A stretch of DNA of 21,576 bases from Gaiellasilicea sp039914895 (GCA_039914895.1 JBDSOJ010000086.1:1-21576); one strand, 5' to 3'; shown: positions 1 to 7,057, numbered from the stretch's first letter. A program made the numbers and translations. Notes: generated from the letters alone by a model not told the origin.

Positions 1-627
1 TCGAGCCGTAGAGGTTGCGGACGGCGCGGATGCGGAAACGCACCGCGCCCGAGAACGCCGCCTGCTGGTGGAAGGCGTAGAACTCACGGTGATCGACGGC
101 GTTCGTCTTCGTCGCGACGACCTTGCCGGGGAAGACGCCCACGAACCAGACGTGGTAGCTCGTCGCACCCTGCACCACGCTCCAACCGGACATGCCCGGA
201 TCGGACGGGAGCTGCTGCGGCAGGTTGCCCCAGCGGACGTTGAAGCCGTAGGCGGCGCTCCAGCCGGTGACGCCGGCGGCCGTGATCGCGCGGACGCGGG
301 CGTAGAGCGCGTACGGGTTGCCGGTCAGCCACGGCAGCGCGACCGGGATCGAGACGGCCGGCGCCTTCAGCTGCTCGTCCGACCAGAAGATGCCGGCCTC
401 CGTGAACGCCTGGTTCTTGGAGAGCTCGAACTCGTAGCGCATCGCGCCGCGCACGGGCAGCCACGAGAACGACGGCGTCCGCGAGAACTCACGCTTGGGC
501 GCCTCGTCGGCGCGCAGGAGGAACGGCTTCAGATTCTGCGGCGCGGCGGGAACGGCGATGCGCGCCTGGACCGAGCCGGTGACGGGAGCGCGACAAGGCA
601 GAGGAGGACGAGGCGAGTGAGACGCAT
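1..627 (-). CDS. Secreted fibronectin type III-like protein, 3' end outside window, frame broken in signal peptide
   Basis: The ATG at 627 opens a typical signal peptide (MRLTRLVLLCLVALP), but that frame soon runs into garbage and stops near 529. A different frame, open from about 590 to the window edge, carries the protein body. It has an FnIII/Ig-like pattern: a beta-rich segment with 'SFSWLPVRGAMRYEFELS', then 'YALYARVRAIT' and 'TGWSAAYGFNV', followed by a second similar unit ('GWSVVQGATSYHVWFV', 'VRFRIRAVRNLYG'). One missing base around 570-590 would join signal peptide and body. The body frame has no usable start codon of its own, so the join is likely. It lies 40 bp downstream of the amidase gene on the same strand. 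Role unknown; an exported binding or cell-surface protein is the most that can be inferred. The C-terminus lies outside the window. Confidence 0.6.
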
Positions 628-667
628 CGCTGCCCGTCTTCGGCTGGAACGCGACCCCGGCTGTCCC

Positions 668-1783
668 TCAATCGAGTGATAGGAGCCGGCCGGCTGCGAG
701 TACGAGCCCGTCGGCGTCCGCGCGCCCGGCGATCTGGAGCGAGACCGGCAGTCCCTCCGCGGTCTCCTCGCACGGCAGGGCCAAGGCGGGCCAGCCGAGC
801 GCGGAGAACGGATACGTGAAGCGGATGAGAGCCTCGCGGACGTCCAGGTCACCCGGTCCGGCGCCGCGATTGAGCGACGGCGGCACGATCGGCAGCGTCG
901 GCGTCAGCACGAGATCGAGCCCGTCGAGGACGGTCTCGGCCTGCTCGCGGTACTCCTGCCGGAGCCGTTCCGCCCGCTCGACGTCGCCGTCGCGGACGGC
1001 GAAGCACGTCGCCAGCTTCTGGCGCACGTCCTCGCCGTACAGATCGGCGTTCTCGGCGTAGAGCTCGCGGTGAACGCCGGCGACCTCGCGCTTGAAGATC
1101 GCATACGTCTCGGCGGGGACGAGCGGGAGCTGGACGGCGCGGCGACGCGGGAAGCGGGCTACCGCCTCCTCCACTCGCGCGCGAACGAGCGGGTCGGCGA
1201 GCTCCGTCCAGGCGACGCCGACCTCGAGCTCCTCGAGCGATTCCAGCGGCACCGCCTCGAAGCCGGGGGCGAGCACCGTCAGCATCCCCTCGCACGACTC
1301 CACGTCGCCGGCGATCGGCCCGGCCGTGTCGAAGCTCGCAGCGAGCGGCCAGCAGCCGTCGAGCGGAACGAGCCCGTGCGTCGGCTTGTGCCCGACAACG
1401 CCGCAGCAGGCAGCCGGGATCCGGATCGAGCCGGCCGAGTCGGTGCCGAGCGCCGCGTCGGCGAGCCCCGCTGTCACCGCCGCCGCCGAACCGCCGCTCG
1501 ACCCGCCCGCGACCCGGCCGGGATAGCGCGGGTTCGGGACGTCGCCGAAGTGCGGGTTCTCGGAGGTCGTGCCGTAGGCGAACTCGTGCAGGTTCGCCTT
1601 GCCGACGTTCGCGTACCCCGCCTCCTCGAGCAGCTGGACGGCGCTCGCGGTCTTGCGTGGGACGTGTCCGGCGAAGATCGCGGAGCCGTAGGTGGTCTCG
1701 AGGCCGGCCGTGTCGAACAGGTCCTTGACCGCCAGCCGGATCCCCGGCGGCGGCGACTCCGGCGTTGCGAGGAAGATCGTCAC
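668..1783 (-). CDS. Amidase signature family hydrolase
   Basis: 371 aa; hydrolyses a carbon-nitrogen (amide) bond, physiological substrate unknown, probably cytoplasmic (no signal peptide). The amidase-signature Ser-cisSer-Lys triad is visible: Lys20 in 'LAVKDLFDTAG', the glycine-serine motif 'GGSSGGS' at 93-99 (cis-Ser about 96), and nucleophile Ser119 in 'GTDSAGSIRIPA'. 'NLHEFAYGTTSENPHFG' at 64-80 and the C-terminal 'FSALGWPALALPC' are also family-typical. It is shorter than GatA (about 480 aa), and no gatB or gatC is nearby, so a tRNA amidotransferase role is unlikely. The start is the GTG at 1783; an in-frame stop lies about 40 bp upstream and no better start exists between. No clear ribosome binding site. 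About 100 bp separate it from the cox-cluster small gene upstream. Confidence 0.88.
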   Translation of the reverse strand: MTIFLATPESPPPGIRLAVKDLFDTAGLETTYGSAIFAGHVPRKTASAVQLLEEAGYANVGKANLHEFAYGTTSENPHFGDVPNPRYPGRVAGGSSGGSAAAVTAGLADAALGTDSAGSIRIPAACCGVVGHKPTHGLVPLDGCWPLAASFDTAGPIAGDVESCEGMLTVLAPGFEAVPLESLEELEVGVAWTELADPLVRARVEEAVARFPRRRAVQLPLVPAETYAIFKREVAGVHRELYAENADLYGEDVRQKLATCFAVRDGDVERAERLRQEYREQAETVLDGLDLVLTPTLPIVPPSLNRGAGPGDLDVREALIRFTYPFSALGWPALALPCEETAEGLPVSLQIAGRADADGLVLAAGRLLSLD

Positions 1784-1849
1784 CCGGACCCGCGGCCGCG
1801 CACGAAGGTTTGTGTTGAATCACCACAAGCGCTCGAGCAGCGGCCCGAA

Positions 1850-1867
1850 CCCACGGAACCGTGCGGG
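1850..1867. terminator. Small hairpin between the cox cluster and the amidase gene
   Basis: CCCACGG (1850-1856), AA loop, CCGTG then a bulged C and GGG (1859-1867) can pair into a stem of about eight base pairs. It lies just past the end of the small membrane-protein gene on the minus strand, where a terminator would fit, but no run of T follows, so intrinsic termination is doubtful. Confidence 0.25.
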
Positions 1868-1882
1868 ACGACGATCGGACGA

Positions 1883-2008
1883 TCAGTCGAGGGCAAGGTA
1901 GAGGAGCGCGACGCCGACCGTGCCGGCGAAGAGGAGCACGAAGACCCCGAACAGGGCCCAGCCCAGGATCAGGTTCTTGCGCTCGAGCTCGGGCGTGATC
2001 TCTTTCAA
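1883..2008 (-). CDS. Small single-helix membrane protein at end of cytochrome oxidase cluster
   Basis: 41 aa if translation begins at the TTG at 2008. A charged N-terminus (KEITPELERKN) is followed by one long transmembrane helix ('LILGWALFGVFVLLFAG' on to 'VALLYLAL') and a final Asp. Small one-helix proteins are common accessory subunits of haem-copper oxidases; position directly after ctaB suggests such a role, but I do not recognise a named family. The start is odd. An ATG at 2022 overlaps the ctaB stop as ATGA, the usual spacing in this window, but reads only MKPLL before TGA. One extra base in the CTTT stretch (about 2007-2010) would join that ATG to this frame (MKPLL-x-KEITPELERKN). So either TTG is used or there is a one-base lesion. 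Confidence 0.6.
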   Translation of the reverse strand: MKEITPELERKNLILGWALFGVFVLLFAGTVGVALLYLALD

Positions 2009-2018
2009 AGCAGCGGTT

Positions 2019-3209
2019 TCATAGCACCATCGGATCGACGGCCGCCGCCACGAAGAGCAGCGCCAGGTAGAGGAGCGAGTAGTGGAAGAGGATGCCCGCG
2101 TTCCGTGGCGTCGGCGAGCGGCGGAGTTGCCGCGCCAGCCAGAGGAAGACGGCGCCGAGCAGCGCCGCCGCCGCCGAGTAGAGCAGGCCGAGCGAGAAGC
2201 CGACGGCGAGCGTGAACGCGACCAGCAAGAGCGAGTACCAGACGATCTGCCTCGTCGTCTCCGCGTCGCCACTCACGACCGGCAGCATCGGCACCTTCGC
2301 AGCCGCATAGCTCTCCTTCAGCAGCAGCGCGAGCGCCCAGAAGTGCGGTGGTGTCCAGAGGAAGACGATCAGGAAGAGCCAGAGTGCGGGCAAGCCGAGG
2401 TTTCCGCTCGCGGCCGCGTAGCCGACGAGGGGCGGCACCGCGCCCGCCGCGCCGCCGATGACGATGTTCTGCGGCGTCGCGCGCTTCAGCCAGTGCGTGT
2501 AGACGACGACGTAGAAGAGGTTGCCGACGAGCGCGAGCGTCGCGGTGAGCACGTTGACGGTGCTCGCGAGCAGGACGAACGAGAGCGCCGAGAGCGTCAG
2601 CCCGAACTCGAGCGCGTGCGCCGGCGGCACCCGACCCGCCGCGACCGGGCGCTTCTCGGTCCGCTTGCCCATCAGCCGGTCGATGTCCGCGTCGAGGAGG
2701 TGATTGAGCGCGCTGGCGCCGCCGCACGCGAGCGCGAGGCCGGCCATCGCCGCGACGAAGGTGTCGAGCGGCGGCGCTCCCTGCGCGCCGACGAACATCC
2801 CCCCGGCGCCGGTCACGAGCAGGAGCGACATGATCCGCGGCTTCGTCAGCGTCACGTAGTCCCGCCACGGCCCGCCGACCGAGACGCGCGCCCCGGCGAA
2901 GCACTGCGCCGCGGACACGAGCGCCGCCGCCAGCGAGAGTGAGGCGAGCGCGACATGGAGCCCCGGCATCGTCACGGCGGCGGCCAGGCCGAAGAGGACG
3001 AGCGCGGCCGAGGCGGGGACGAGCAGGTGCCGGTGCGCGACCCACGCGGCGACCACGACGGCGGCGAGCGGCGGCGCCGCCAGCGCCGAGACGTACTCGT
3101 GCCCGATCCCGAGCGTCCCGGAGACGACGGCGAGCAGCGTCCCCGCCACGCCGAGGAGCGCCGCGAGGAGCAGCCACGGCCCCGGTCGCGTCCGCACGCT
3201 AGAGCGCAC
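2019..3209 (-). CDS. ctaB: Protoheme IX farnesyltransferase (heme O synthase) with extra N-terminal membrane domain
   Basis: 396 aa. Transfers a farnesyl group to heme B to make heme O, the precursor of the heme A used by the oxidase encoded upstream. The UbiA-type core begins near residue 115 ('WRDYVTLTKPRIMSLLL') and has the Asp-rich prenyl-diphosphate motif N169-x3-D173-x3-D177 in 'NHLLDADIDRLMGKRTEKRP', 'VYTHWLKR', and many membrane helices. The family is usually about 300 aa. Here about 110 residues precede the core and form four hydrophobic segments (about 11-30, 42-58, 62-80, 84-104) with His37, His59, His61 and His85. This may be a degenerate half of a CtaA-like (heme A synthase) domain. 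The start is GTG 3209, overlapping the ctaD stop by 11 bp, with AGGAG four bases upstream; a GTG at 3197 is an alternative. Confidence 0.92.
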   Translation of the reverse strand: MRSSVRTRPGPWLLLAALLGVAGTLLAVVSGTLGIGHEYVSALAAPPLAAVVVAAWVAHRHLLVPASAALVLFGLAAAVTMPGLHVALASLSLAAALVSAAQCFAGARVSVGGPWRDYVTLTKPRIMSLLLVTGAGGMFVGAQGAPPLDTFVAAMAGLALACGGASALNHLLDADIDRLMGKRTEKRPVAAGRVPPAHALEFGLTLSALSFVLLASTVNVLTATLALVGNLFYVVVYTHWLKRATPQNIVIGGAAGAVPPLVGYAAASGNLGLPALWLFLIVFLWTPPHFWALALLLKESYAAAKVPMLPVVSGDAETTRQIVWYSLLLVAFTLAVGFSLGLLYSAAAALLGAVFLWLARQLRRSPTPRNAGILFHYSLLYLALLFVAAAVDPMVL

Positions 3210-4830
3210 CGCGCTCCTGCAGCCGCCGGCGCAGGTCGTACAGCGGCCGCGCGCTCGTGACGTAGGGCACCCGCTCGAAGTTCCAGGCCGGCGGCGGCGA
3301 GGTCGTGTACCACTCGAGCGTGTCCGCGAGCCACGGGTCGTTCCCGGCGCGCCTGCCGGACTTGCGCGTCTTCAGGACGTTGACGACGAAGACGAGGATC
3401 CCGATTCCCATCACGTAGGAGCCGATGGAGGAGACCAGGTTGTACTCCTGCAGAAGGCCCGTGTCCTCATAGGTGTAGATCCGCCGCGGCATCCCGAGCA
3501 GGCCCAGCATGTGCTGGGGGAAGAACGTCAGGTTGAAACCGACGAACGTGAACCAGAAGCCGAGCTTCCCGAGCCGCTCGTCGAGCAGCCGCCCGAAGAA
3601 CTTCGGCCACCAGTAGAAGAGCCCCGCGAAGATCCCGAGGATCGAGCCACCGAAGAGCACGTAGTGCAGGTGGGCGACGATGTAGTAGGAGTCGTGCACC
3701 TGCCAGTCGATCGGGAAGGCGGCGACGAAGATCCCCGAGAGGCCACCGATCGTGAAGACCGAGAGGAAGCCGAGGGCGAACAGCATCGCCGTGTCGAAGC
3801 GCAGGTTGCCACGCCAGAGCGTCGCCAGCCAGTTGAAGACCTTCACCCCCGTCGGAACGGCGATCACCATCGAGGAGACCATGAAGAACGCGTTCAAAAA
3901 GCCGGGCATCCCGACTGTGAACATGTGGTGCGCCCACACGAGCATCGAGAAGAAGCCGATCGCCACCGTCGAGAACGCGACCGCCTTGTAGCCGAAGATC
4001 GGCTTGCGCGCGAAGACGGGCAGGATCTCGGAGATCATCCCGAAGACGGGCAGGACCATGATGTAGACCTCGGGGTGCCCGAAGAACCAGAAGGCGTGCT
4101 GGTAGAGAACTGCGCTCCCGCCCTCGCTCGGGACGAAGAAGCTCGTCCCGGCCTGCCGGTCGAGCAGCAGCAGCGTCAGGCCGGCTGAGAGAGTCGGCAG
4201 TACGACGATCAGCATCACCGCGTACACCTCGACCGACCAGACGAAGAGCGGCAGGCGCGTCCAGCTCATCCCGGCCGTCCGCAGGTTGTGGATCGTGACG
4301 ACGAAGTTGATCGCCCCGGCGAGCGAGGCGACCGTGAGGATGTGGAGAGCCAGAATCCAGAGGTCCTGGCCGTTGCCGGCCGAATAGACGGAATTCGGTG
4401 GATAGCTCGTCCAGCCGCCGCGCGCGGCGCCGCCCTCGGCGAAGAACGAGAGCAGCAGGATGATCCCGCCGAAGAGGAAGAGCCAGTACGAGAGCGCGTT
4501 CAGCCGCGGGAAGGCCATGTCGCGCGCGCCGATCATCAGCGGGATCAGGTAGTTCCCGAAGCCGGCGAGGATCGGGACGACGACGAGGAAGATCATCGTC
4601 GTCCCGTGCATCGTGAAGAGCTCGTTGTAGCCGTCGCGGGTGATGAAGTCGGAGTTCGCCTGCGCGAGCTGCGTCCGGATCAGGAGCGCCATGATCCCGC
4701 CGGCGACGAAGAAGAGCCCGGCGGTAGCCAGGTAGAGGATCCCGATCCGCTTGTGGTCGGTGGTGACGAGCCAGCTCGCGACCCGGCCGCGCTGCCAGGC
4801 GGGGATCGGAGTCTCTCCGTTAGCCGCCAC
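3199..4830 (-). CDS. ctaD: Cytochrome c oxidase subunit I (A-type haem-copper oxidase)
   Basis: 543 aa, about 12 membrane helices. Catalytic proton-pumping subunit reducing O2 to water at the haem a3-CuB site. Visible ligands: His75 ('FTMHGT', haem a), the CuB site His252 with Tyr256 in 'GHPEVY', His301/His302 ('WAHHMF', CuB), and His387/His389 in 'HDSYYIVAHLHYV' (haems a3 and a). Glu254 in the HPEV motif and Asp104/Asn111 in 'GARDMAFPRLNALS' match the D-pathway of A-type oxidases. Length is normal and there is no fused subunit III. The start is GTG 4830, with a strong AGGAGGAG (complement of 4838-4845) seven bases upstream, inside the end of ctaC; the two genes overlap by 11 bp, so translation is probably coupled. 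Confidence 0.97.
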   Translation of the reverse strand: MAANGETPIPAWQRGRVASWLVTTDHKRIGILYLATAGLFFVAGGIMALLIRTQLAQANSDFITRDGYNELFTMHGTTMIFLVVVPILAGFGNYLIPLMIGARDMAFPRLNALSYWLFLFGGIILLLSFFAEGGAARGGWTSYPPNSVYSAGNGQDLWILALHILTVASLAGAINFVVTIHNLRTAGMSWTRLPLFVWSVEVYAVMLIVVLPTLSAGLTLLLLDRQAGTSFFVPSEGGSAVLYQHAFWFFGHPEVYIMVLPVFGMISEILPVFARKPIFGYKAVAFSTVAIGFFSMLVWAHHMFTVGMPGFLNAFFMVSSMVIAVPTGVKVFNWLATLWRGNLRFDTAMLFALGFLSVFTIGGLSGIFVAAFPIDWQVHDSYYIVAHLHYVLFGGSILGIFAGLFYWWPKFFGRLLDERLGKLGFWFTFVGFNLTFFPQHMLGLLGMPRRIYTYEDTGLLQEYNLVSSIGSYVMGIGILVFVVNVLKTRKSGRRAGNDPWLADTLEWYTTSPPPAWNFERVPYVTSARPLYDLRRRLQERGAL

Positions 4831-5797
4831 CGAGCAGCTCCTCCTGCAGGTAGCCCTGCAGCGCCGCCACCTGGAGATACTCCCAGTCCCTGCCGATCGG
4901 CGGCATCGCGCCGCGGCCGTTCCGGATCACCTGCTCGAGCCCGGCCTCGTCCCCGAGGAGCTGGTTGCCTCGCAGCCGTGGGCCGATGTCTCCCTCGCCG
5001 GCGAGCCCGTGGCACTTGGCACAGGCGCCGGCGTACGTGTCCTTGCCGAGGCTGGGGCTGTCGGCGGCCTCCTGGGCGCGCGCCTCTTCGTCGAGCCACG
5101 CCTCGAACTCGTCGCGAGGCATCGCCTCGACCGAGGCTCGCATCACGGCGTGCTGGATCCCGCAGAACTCGGCGCACTGGCCCCGGTAGATACCGGCGGA
5201 ATCGGCGCGGAACCAGGTCTCGTTCCGCACGCCGGGGATGGCGTCGATCTTGCCGCCGAGCGCCGGGATCCACCACGAGTGGATCACGTCGGAGTCGGGC
5301 GCGCCGACGTCGAGCCGGACGTTCTGCCCGACCGGGACGCGCAGGTTGTCGACCGCGATCACGCCGTTCGGATAGCGGAAATTCCAGTAGTAGCGGGAGC
5401 CGTCCACCCGCACGTCCAGCCGACCGCCGGCTGCGGTCGCGGCGGGGACGTTCTGGATCGCCGGCAGCTTGTAGAAGACGAAGGCGCCGATCGCGATGAG
5501 GATCAGCACCGGCCCGACCGTCCAGGCGAGCTCGAGGTTCGTGTTGCCGTGGATTTGCGCGCCGTCCCGCTCGCGCGGACGCCGGTCGGCCCGGTAGCGA
5601 ACGATGAACCAGAGCAGCGACCCCTGGACGAGCACGAAGATCGCGCCCGTGAAGATCGCGACCCAGTTGTAGGCGTCGTTGATCGCCTCCGCGTTCGGCG
5701 AGTGCGGTTCCGGGGGCGTGAAACCGGCGTCGGCGCCGAAGGCCGCCCCCGAGAAGGTGAGCGCGCAGAGCACGACAACTGCGAGAGTTCGGCCCAC
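4820..5797 (-). CDS. ctaC: Cytochrome c oxidase subunit II with C-terminal cytochrome c domain (caa3-type)
   Basis: 325 aa from GTG 5797. Accepts electrons and passes them to subunit I. Order: signal-like helix (about 4-22), two membrane helices (about 43-66 and 88-109), a cupredoxin CuA domain with His173, Cys208, Glu210, Cys212, His216 and Met219 ('QCAEFCGIQHAVM'), then a fused cytochrome c domain with haem motif C259-x2-C262-H263 ('CAKCH') and probable Met298 ligand ('GAMPPIGRDW'). The fused haem domain defines a caa3-type enzyme. An in-frame TTG at 5893 would add 32 residues, but they precede the signal peptide and lie inside the opposite gene, so GTG 5797 is preferred. A TAGAAT hexamer eight bases upstream suggests a leaderless transcript. 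First gene of the minus-strand cluster ctaC-ctaD-ctaB-small protein. Confidence 0.95.
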   Translation of the reverse strand: MGRTLAVVVLCALTFSGAAFGADAGFTPPEPHSPNAEAINDAYNWVAIFTGAIFVLVQGSLLWFIVRYRADRRPRERDGAQIHGNTNLELAWTVGPVLILIAIGAFVFYKLPAIQNVPAATAAGGRLDVRVDGSRYYWNFRYPNGVIAVDNLRVPVGQNVRLDVGAPDSDVIHSWWIPALGGKIDAIPGVRNETWFRADSAGIYRGQCAEFCGIQHAVMRASVEAMPRDEFEAWLDEEARAQEAADSPSLGKDTYAGACAKCHGLAGEGDIGPRLRGNQLLGDEAGLEQVIRNGRGAMPPIGRDWEYLQVAALQGYLQEELLGGG

Positions 5798-5805
5798 GGG
5801 CTGCC

Positions 5806-5811
5806 ATTCTA
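5806..5811 (-). promoter_or_regulatory. Candidate -10 element of the cox cluster (TAGAAT)
   Basis: Read on the minus strand, TAGAAT is followed by eight bases and the ctaC GTG. That spacing places transcription start at or next to the start codon, as in leaderless actinobacterial mRNAs with TANNNT -10 boxes. There is no obvious -35 hexamer and no good ribosome binding site. The element overlaps the start codon of the divergent gene. Confidence 0.4.
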
Positions 5812-6116
5812 TGAAGGTGACCAGGGCGGTGCGCAGCGGAACCCGCGTCGAGCTGCCGGCCGGCGTCGAGCGGCCGACGGAGGTGTATGTCAACGGCGTC
5901 GCGCAGCGAGCGGGCAGCGACTACAGGCTCGAGCACGGCGCGCTCGTCTTCGCGCGCGAGCTCCGACAGGAGGGGAAGCTCGGCTTCTGGCGCTGGACGT
6001 CGATCGTCTTCGGCGTCGCCGGCACCTACCGGCAGAACGACGTCATCGACGTGATCTACGAGAGCGCCGGCGGCGGCCGCGCGATCGCGAGCGGCCTGCC
6101 GGTCGAGCCGGCCTGA
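5811..6116 (+). CDS. Small conserved-looking protein of unknown function
   Basis: 101 aa from ATG 5811. No signal peptide or membrane helix. The pattern 'VYVNGVAQRAGSDYRLEHGALVF' (about residues 25-47), followed by a segment rich in aromatics ('GFWRWTSIVFGVAGTY') and 'DVIDVIYES', suggests a small beta-rich fold. 'VNGV...DY...G.LVF' resembles the repeat unit in some phage tail and adhesin proteins, but no phage genes are nearby and I infer no such role. The start codon lies only 13 bases from the ctaC start on the opposite strand; the frame is also open upstream to 5679, but that stretch lies within ctaC. It converges with the next gene with six bases between stops. Confidence 0.65.
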   Translation: MKVTRAVRSGTRVELPAGVERPTEVYVNGVAQRAGSDYRLEHGALVFARELRQEGKLGFWRWTSIVFGVAGTYRQNDVIDVIYESAGGGRAIASGLPVEPA

Positions 6117-6122
6117 GCAGCT

Positions 6123-6455
6123 CTAATCGCTGCGCGCGTCGAGGTCCTCGGCGAGCTCGCCCGCCTCACCCTGCTTCTCGACCACCCACCAGTTGGCGTT
6201 CTGCTGCACGACCGTCTCGATCTCCGGCAGCACGTGCTCGGGTCTGATCAGAAACCGCTGCGGGTGCGCACGGACGGCCTCGTACTCGGCCAGCGTCGCC
6301 TGCAGCTGAAAGGTGCAGTTCGCATTCGAGCACTCGCAGTAGAACTCGTAGACGTGGTCGTCGTCGCCGTGGGCGGCGGCGATCGCGCGGACGCTCTCGT
6401 TCGTGTCGCGGAACAGCGCCTCGTTCCGCGTGAGTCTCTCCTGGCGGGGATCCAT
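6123..6455 (-). CDS. Small cysteine-containing protein of unknown function (CxC-x4-C)
   Basis: 110 aa from ATG 6455. The N-terminal 30 residues look helical ('RNEALFRDTNESVRAIAAAHG'). Then comes 'EFYCECSNANCTFQLQ' with Cys40, Cys42 and Cys47, 'LAEYEAVRAHPQRFLIRPEH' and a C-terminal 'WWVVEKQGEAGE'. From memory, this layout (FxCECxxxxCxxxxxLTxxEYExVRAxPxRFLVxPGH...VVEK) recurs in small actinobacterial proteins with no assigned function. The cysteines could bind a metal, but only three are present. No signal peptide. Tail-to-tail with the plus-strand gene before it; 31 bp from the beta-propeller remnant. No clear ribosome binding site. Confidence 0.75.
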   Translation of the reverse strand: MDPRQERLTRNEALFRDTNESVRAIAAAHGDDDHVYEFYCECSNANCTFQLQATLAEYEAVRAHPQRFLIRPEHVLPEIETVVQQNANWWVVEKQGEAGELAEDLDARSD

Positions 6456-6486
6456 TGGTAGGAGAACGGCGAGGAGGGTGGATGAG

Positions 6487-6784
6487 CTACGGGCGGAAGC
6501 CGGCGCTGCCCCAGCTCGGCACCCACATGTGGCCGAACGCCTCGGTGATCACGATCGGCCGCGGTCCGACCTTCACGACTCCGCGGACGCGGTTCGTCCT
6601 CCCGTCGATCAGCGAGACCGTGCCGATGCCGCGATTCGGGATCCAGGCCGTCCCGTCCGGTGCGATTGCGCCGTCCACCGGCTGCGCGCCGACCTTCACC
6701 GTCGCGACGACCGTATTGGTGGCCGGGTCGATCCGCTCCACGATGCCGTTCGAGGTGATCGACGTCCAGATCTGGCGGCGGTGC
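6487..6784 (-). pseudogene. C-terminal remnant of a YVTN-type beta-propeller protein
   Basis: The open frame ends in a normal stop at 6487 and encodes about two propeller blades: 'IWTSITSNGIVERIDPATNT', 'VVATVKVGAQPVDGAIAPDG', 'TAWIPNRGIGTVSLIDG' and 'VVKVGPRPIVITEAFGHMWV'. Intact relatives have six or seven such blades and usually a signal peptide; here everything upstream is missing and the sequence instead runs into a MarR-like segment near 6771-6785. A GTG at 6741 could start an 84-aa fragment, but it would begin inside a blade and could not form a propeller. I read it as the tail of a deleted gene. Confidence 0.65.
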
Positions 6785-7045
6785 GACCGCCGGTCGGATG
6801 CGGCCGGCGCGCGACGTGCGCGCCGAGCCGGCGAATCGAGGTCGAGAGCGTCGTCGGCGGCAAGCCGAGCTTCGTCGCGAGGTCGGTGGGCGTGATCGGA
6901 CCATAGAAGCCGATCACGGTCAGGACGGCGTAGTCGTTCCGGTCGATCCCGTCCTGCGCGAACTCGCGTCCCATCAGCTGACCGCCAGCTGGCCGAGGAT
7001 GAAGAGCTGGATCAGGACGTTGCGTGGCGGTGGAGCTTCCGTCAC
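6785..7045 (-). pseudogene. Broken MarR-family transcriptional regulator (N-terminal and HTH part only)
   Basis: The GTG at 7045 starts 'MTEAPPPRNVLIQLFILGQ...AVS', which hits TGA; the adjacent frame continues directly with 'MGREFAQDGIDRNDYAVLTVIGFYGPITPTDLA' (quoted in part), 'TKLGLPPTTLSTSIRRLG' and 'AHVARRPHP'. This is the dimerisation helix and winged helix-turn-helix of a MarR protein. One missing base near 6972-6980 explains the first break. A second one-base break near 6793-6797 separates 'RRPHP' from 'DRRSH', the usual MarR wing (RPHPxDRRSH). After DRRSH the sequence becomes beta-propeller, so the C-terminal half is gone. It lies 12 bp downstream of malQ on the same strand. Non-functional as written. 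Confidence 0.65.
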
Positions 7046-7057
7046 GCGGCGAGCATG

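Noticed and set aside
668..1783. Amidase as GatA, subunit of the tRNA amidotransferase
   Set aside because: About 110 residues shorter than GatA, and no gatB or gatC nearby; only the general amidase signature can be supported.
2005..2012. Programmed +1 frameshift at CTT-TGA (as in prfB) in the small oxidase gene
   Set aside because: A +1 shift at this site would enter the third frame, not the membrane-protein frame; a -1 slip or one-base lesion would be required, and no classic -1 slippery heptamer is present.
5798..5893. TTG start at 5893 for ctaC, adding 32 residues
   Set aside because: The added residues precede an evident signal peptide and lie antisense to the next gene; GTG 5797 has a -10-like box at a suitable distance.
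5811..6116. Phage tail-like protein, from the 'VNGV...DY...LVF' pattern
   Set aside because: A single weak pattern, and no phage or mobile genes in the neighbourhood.
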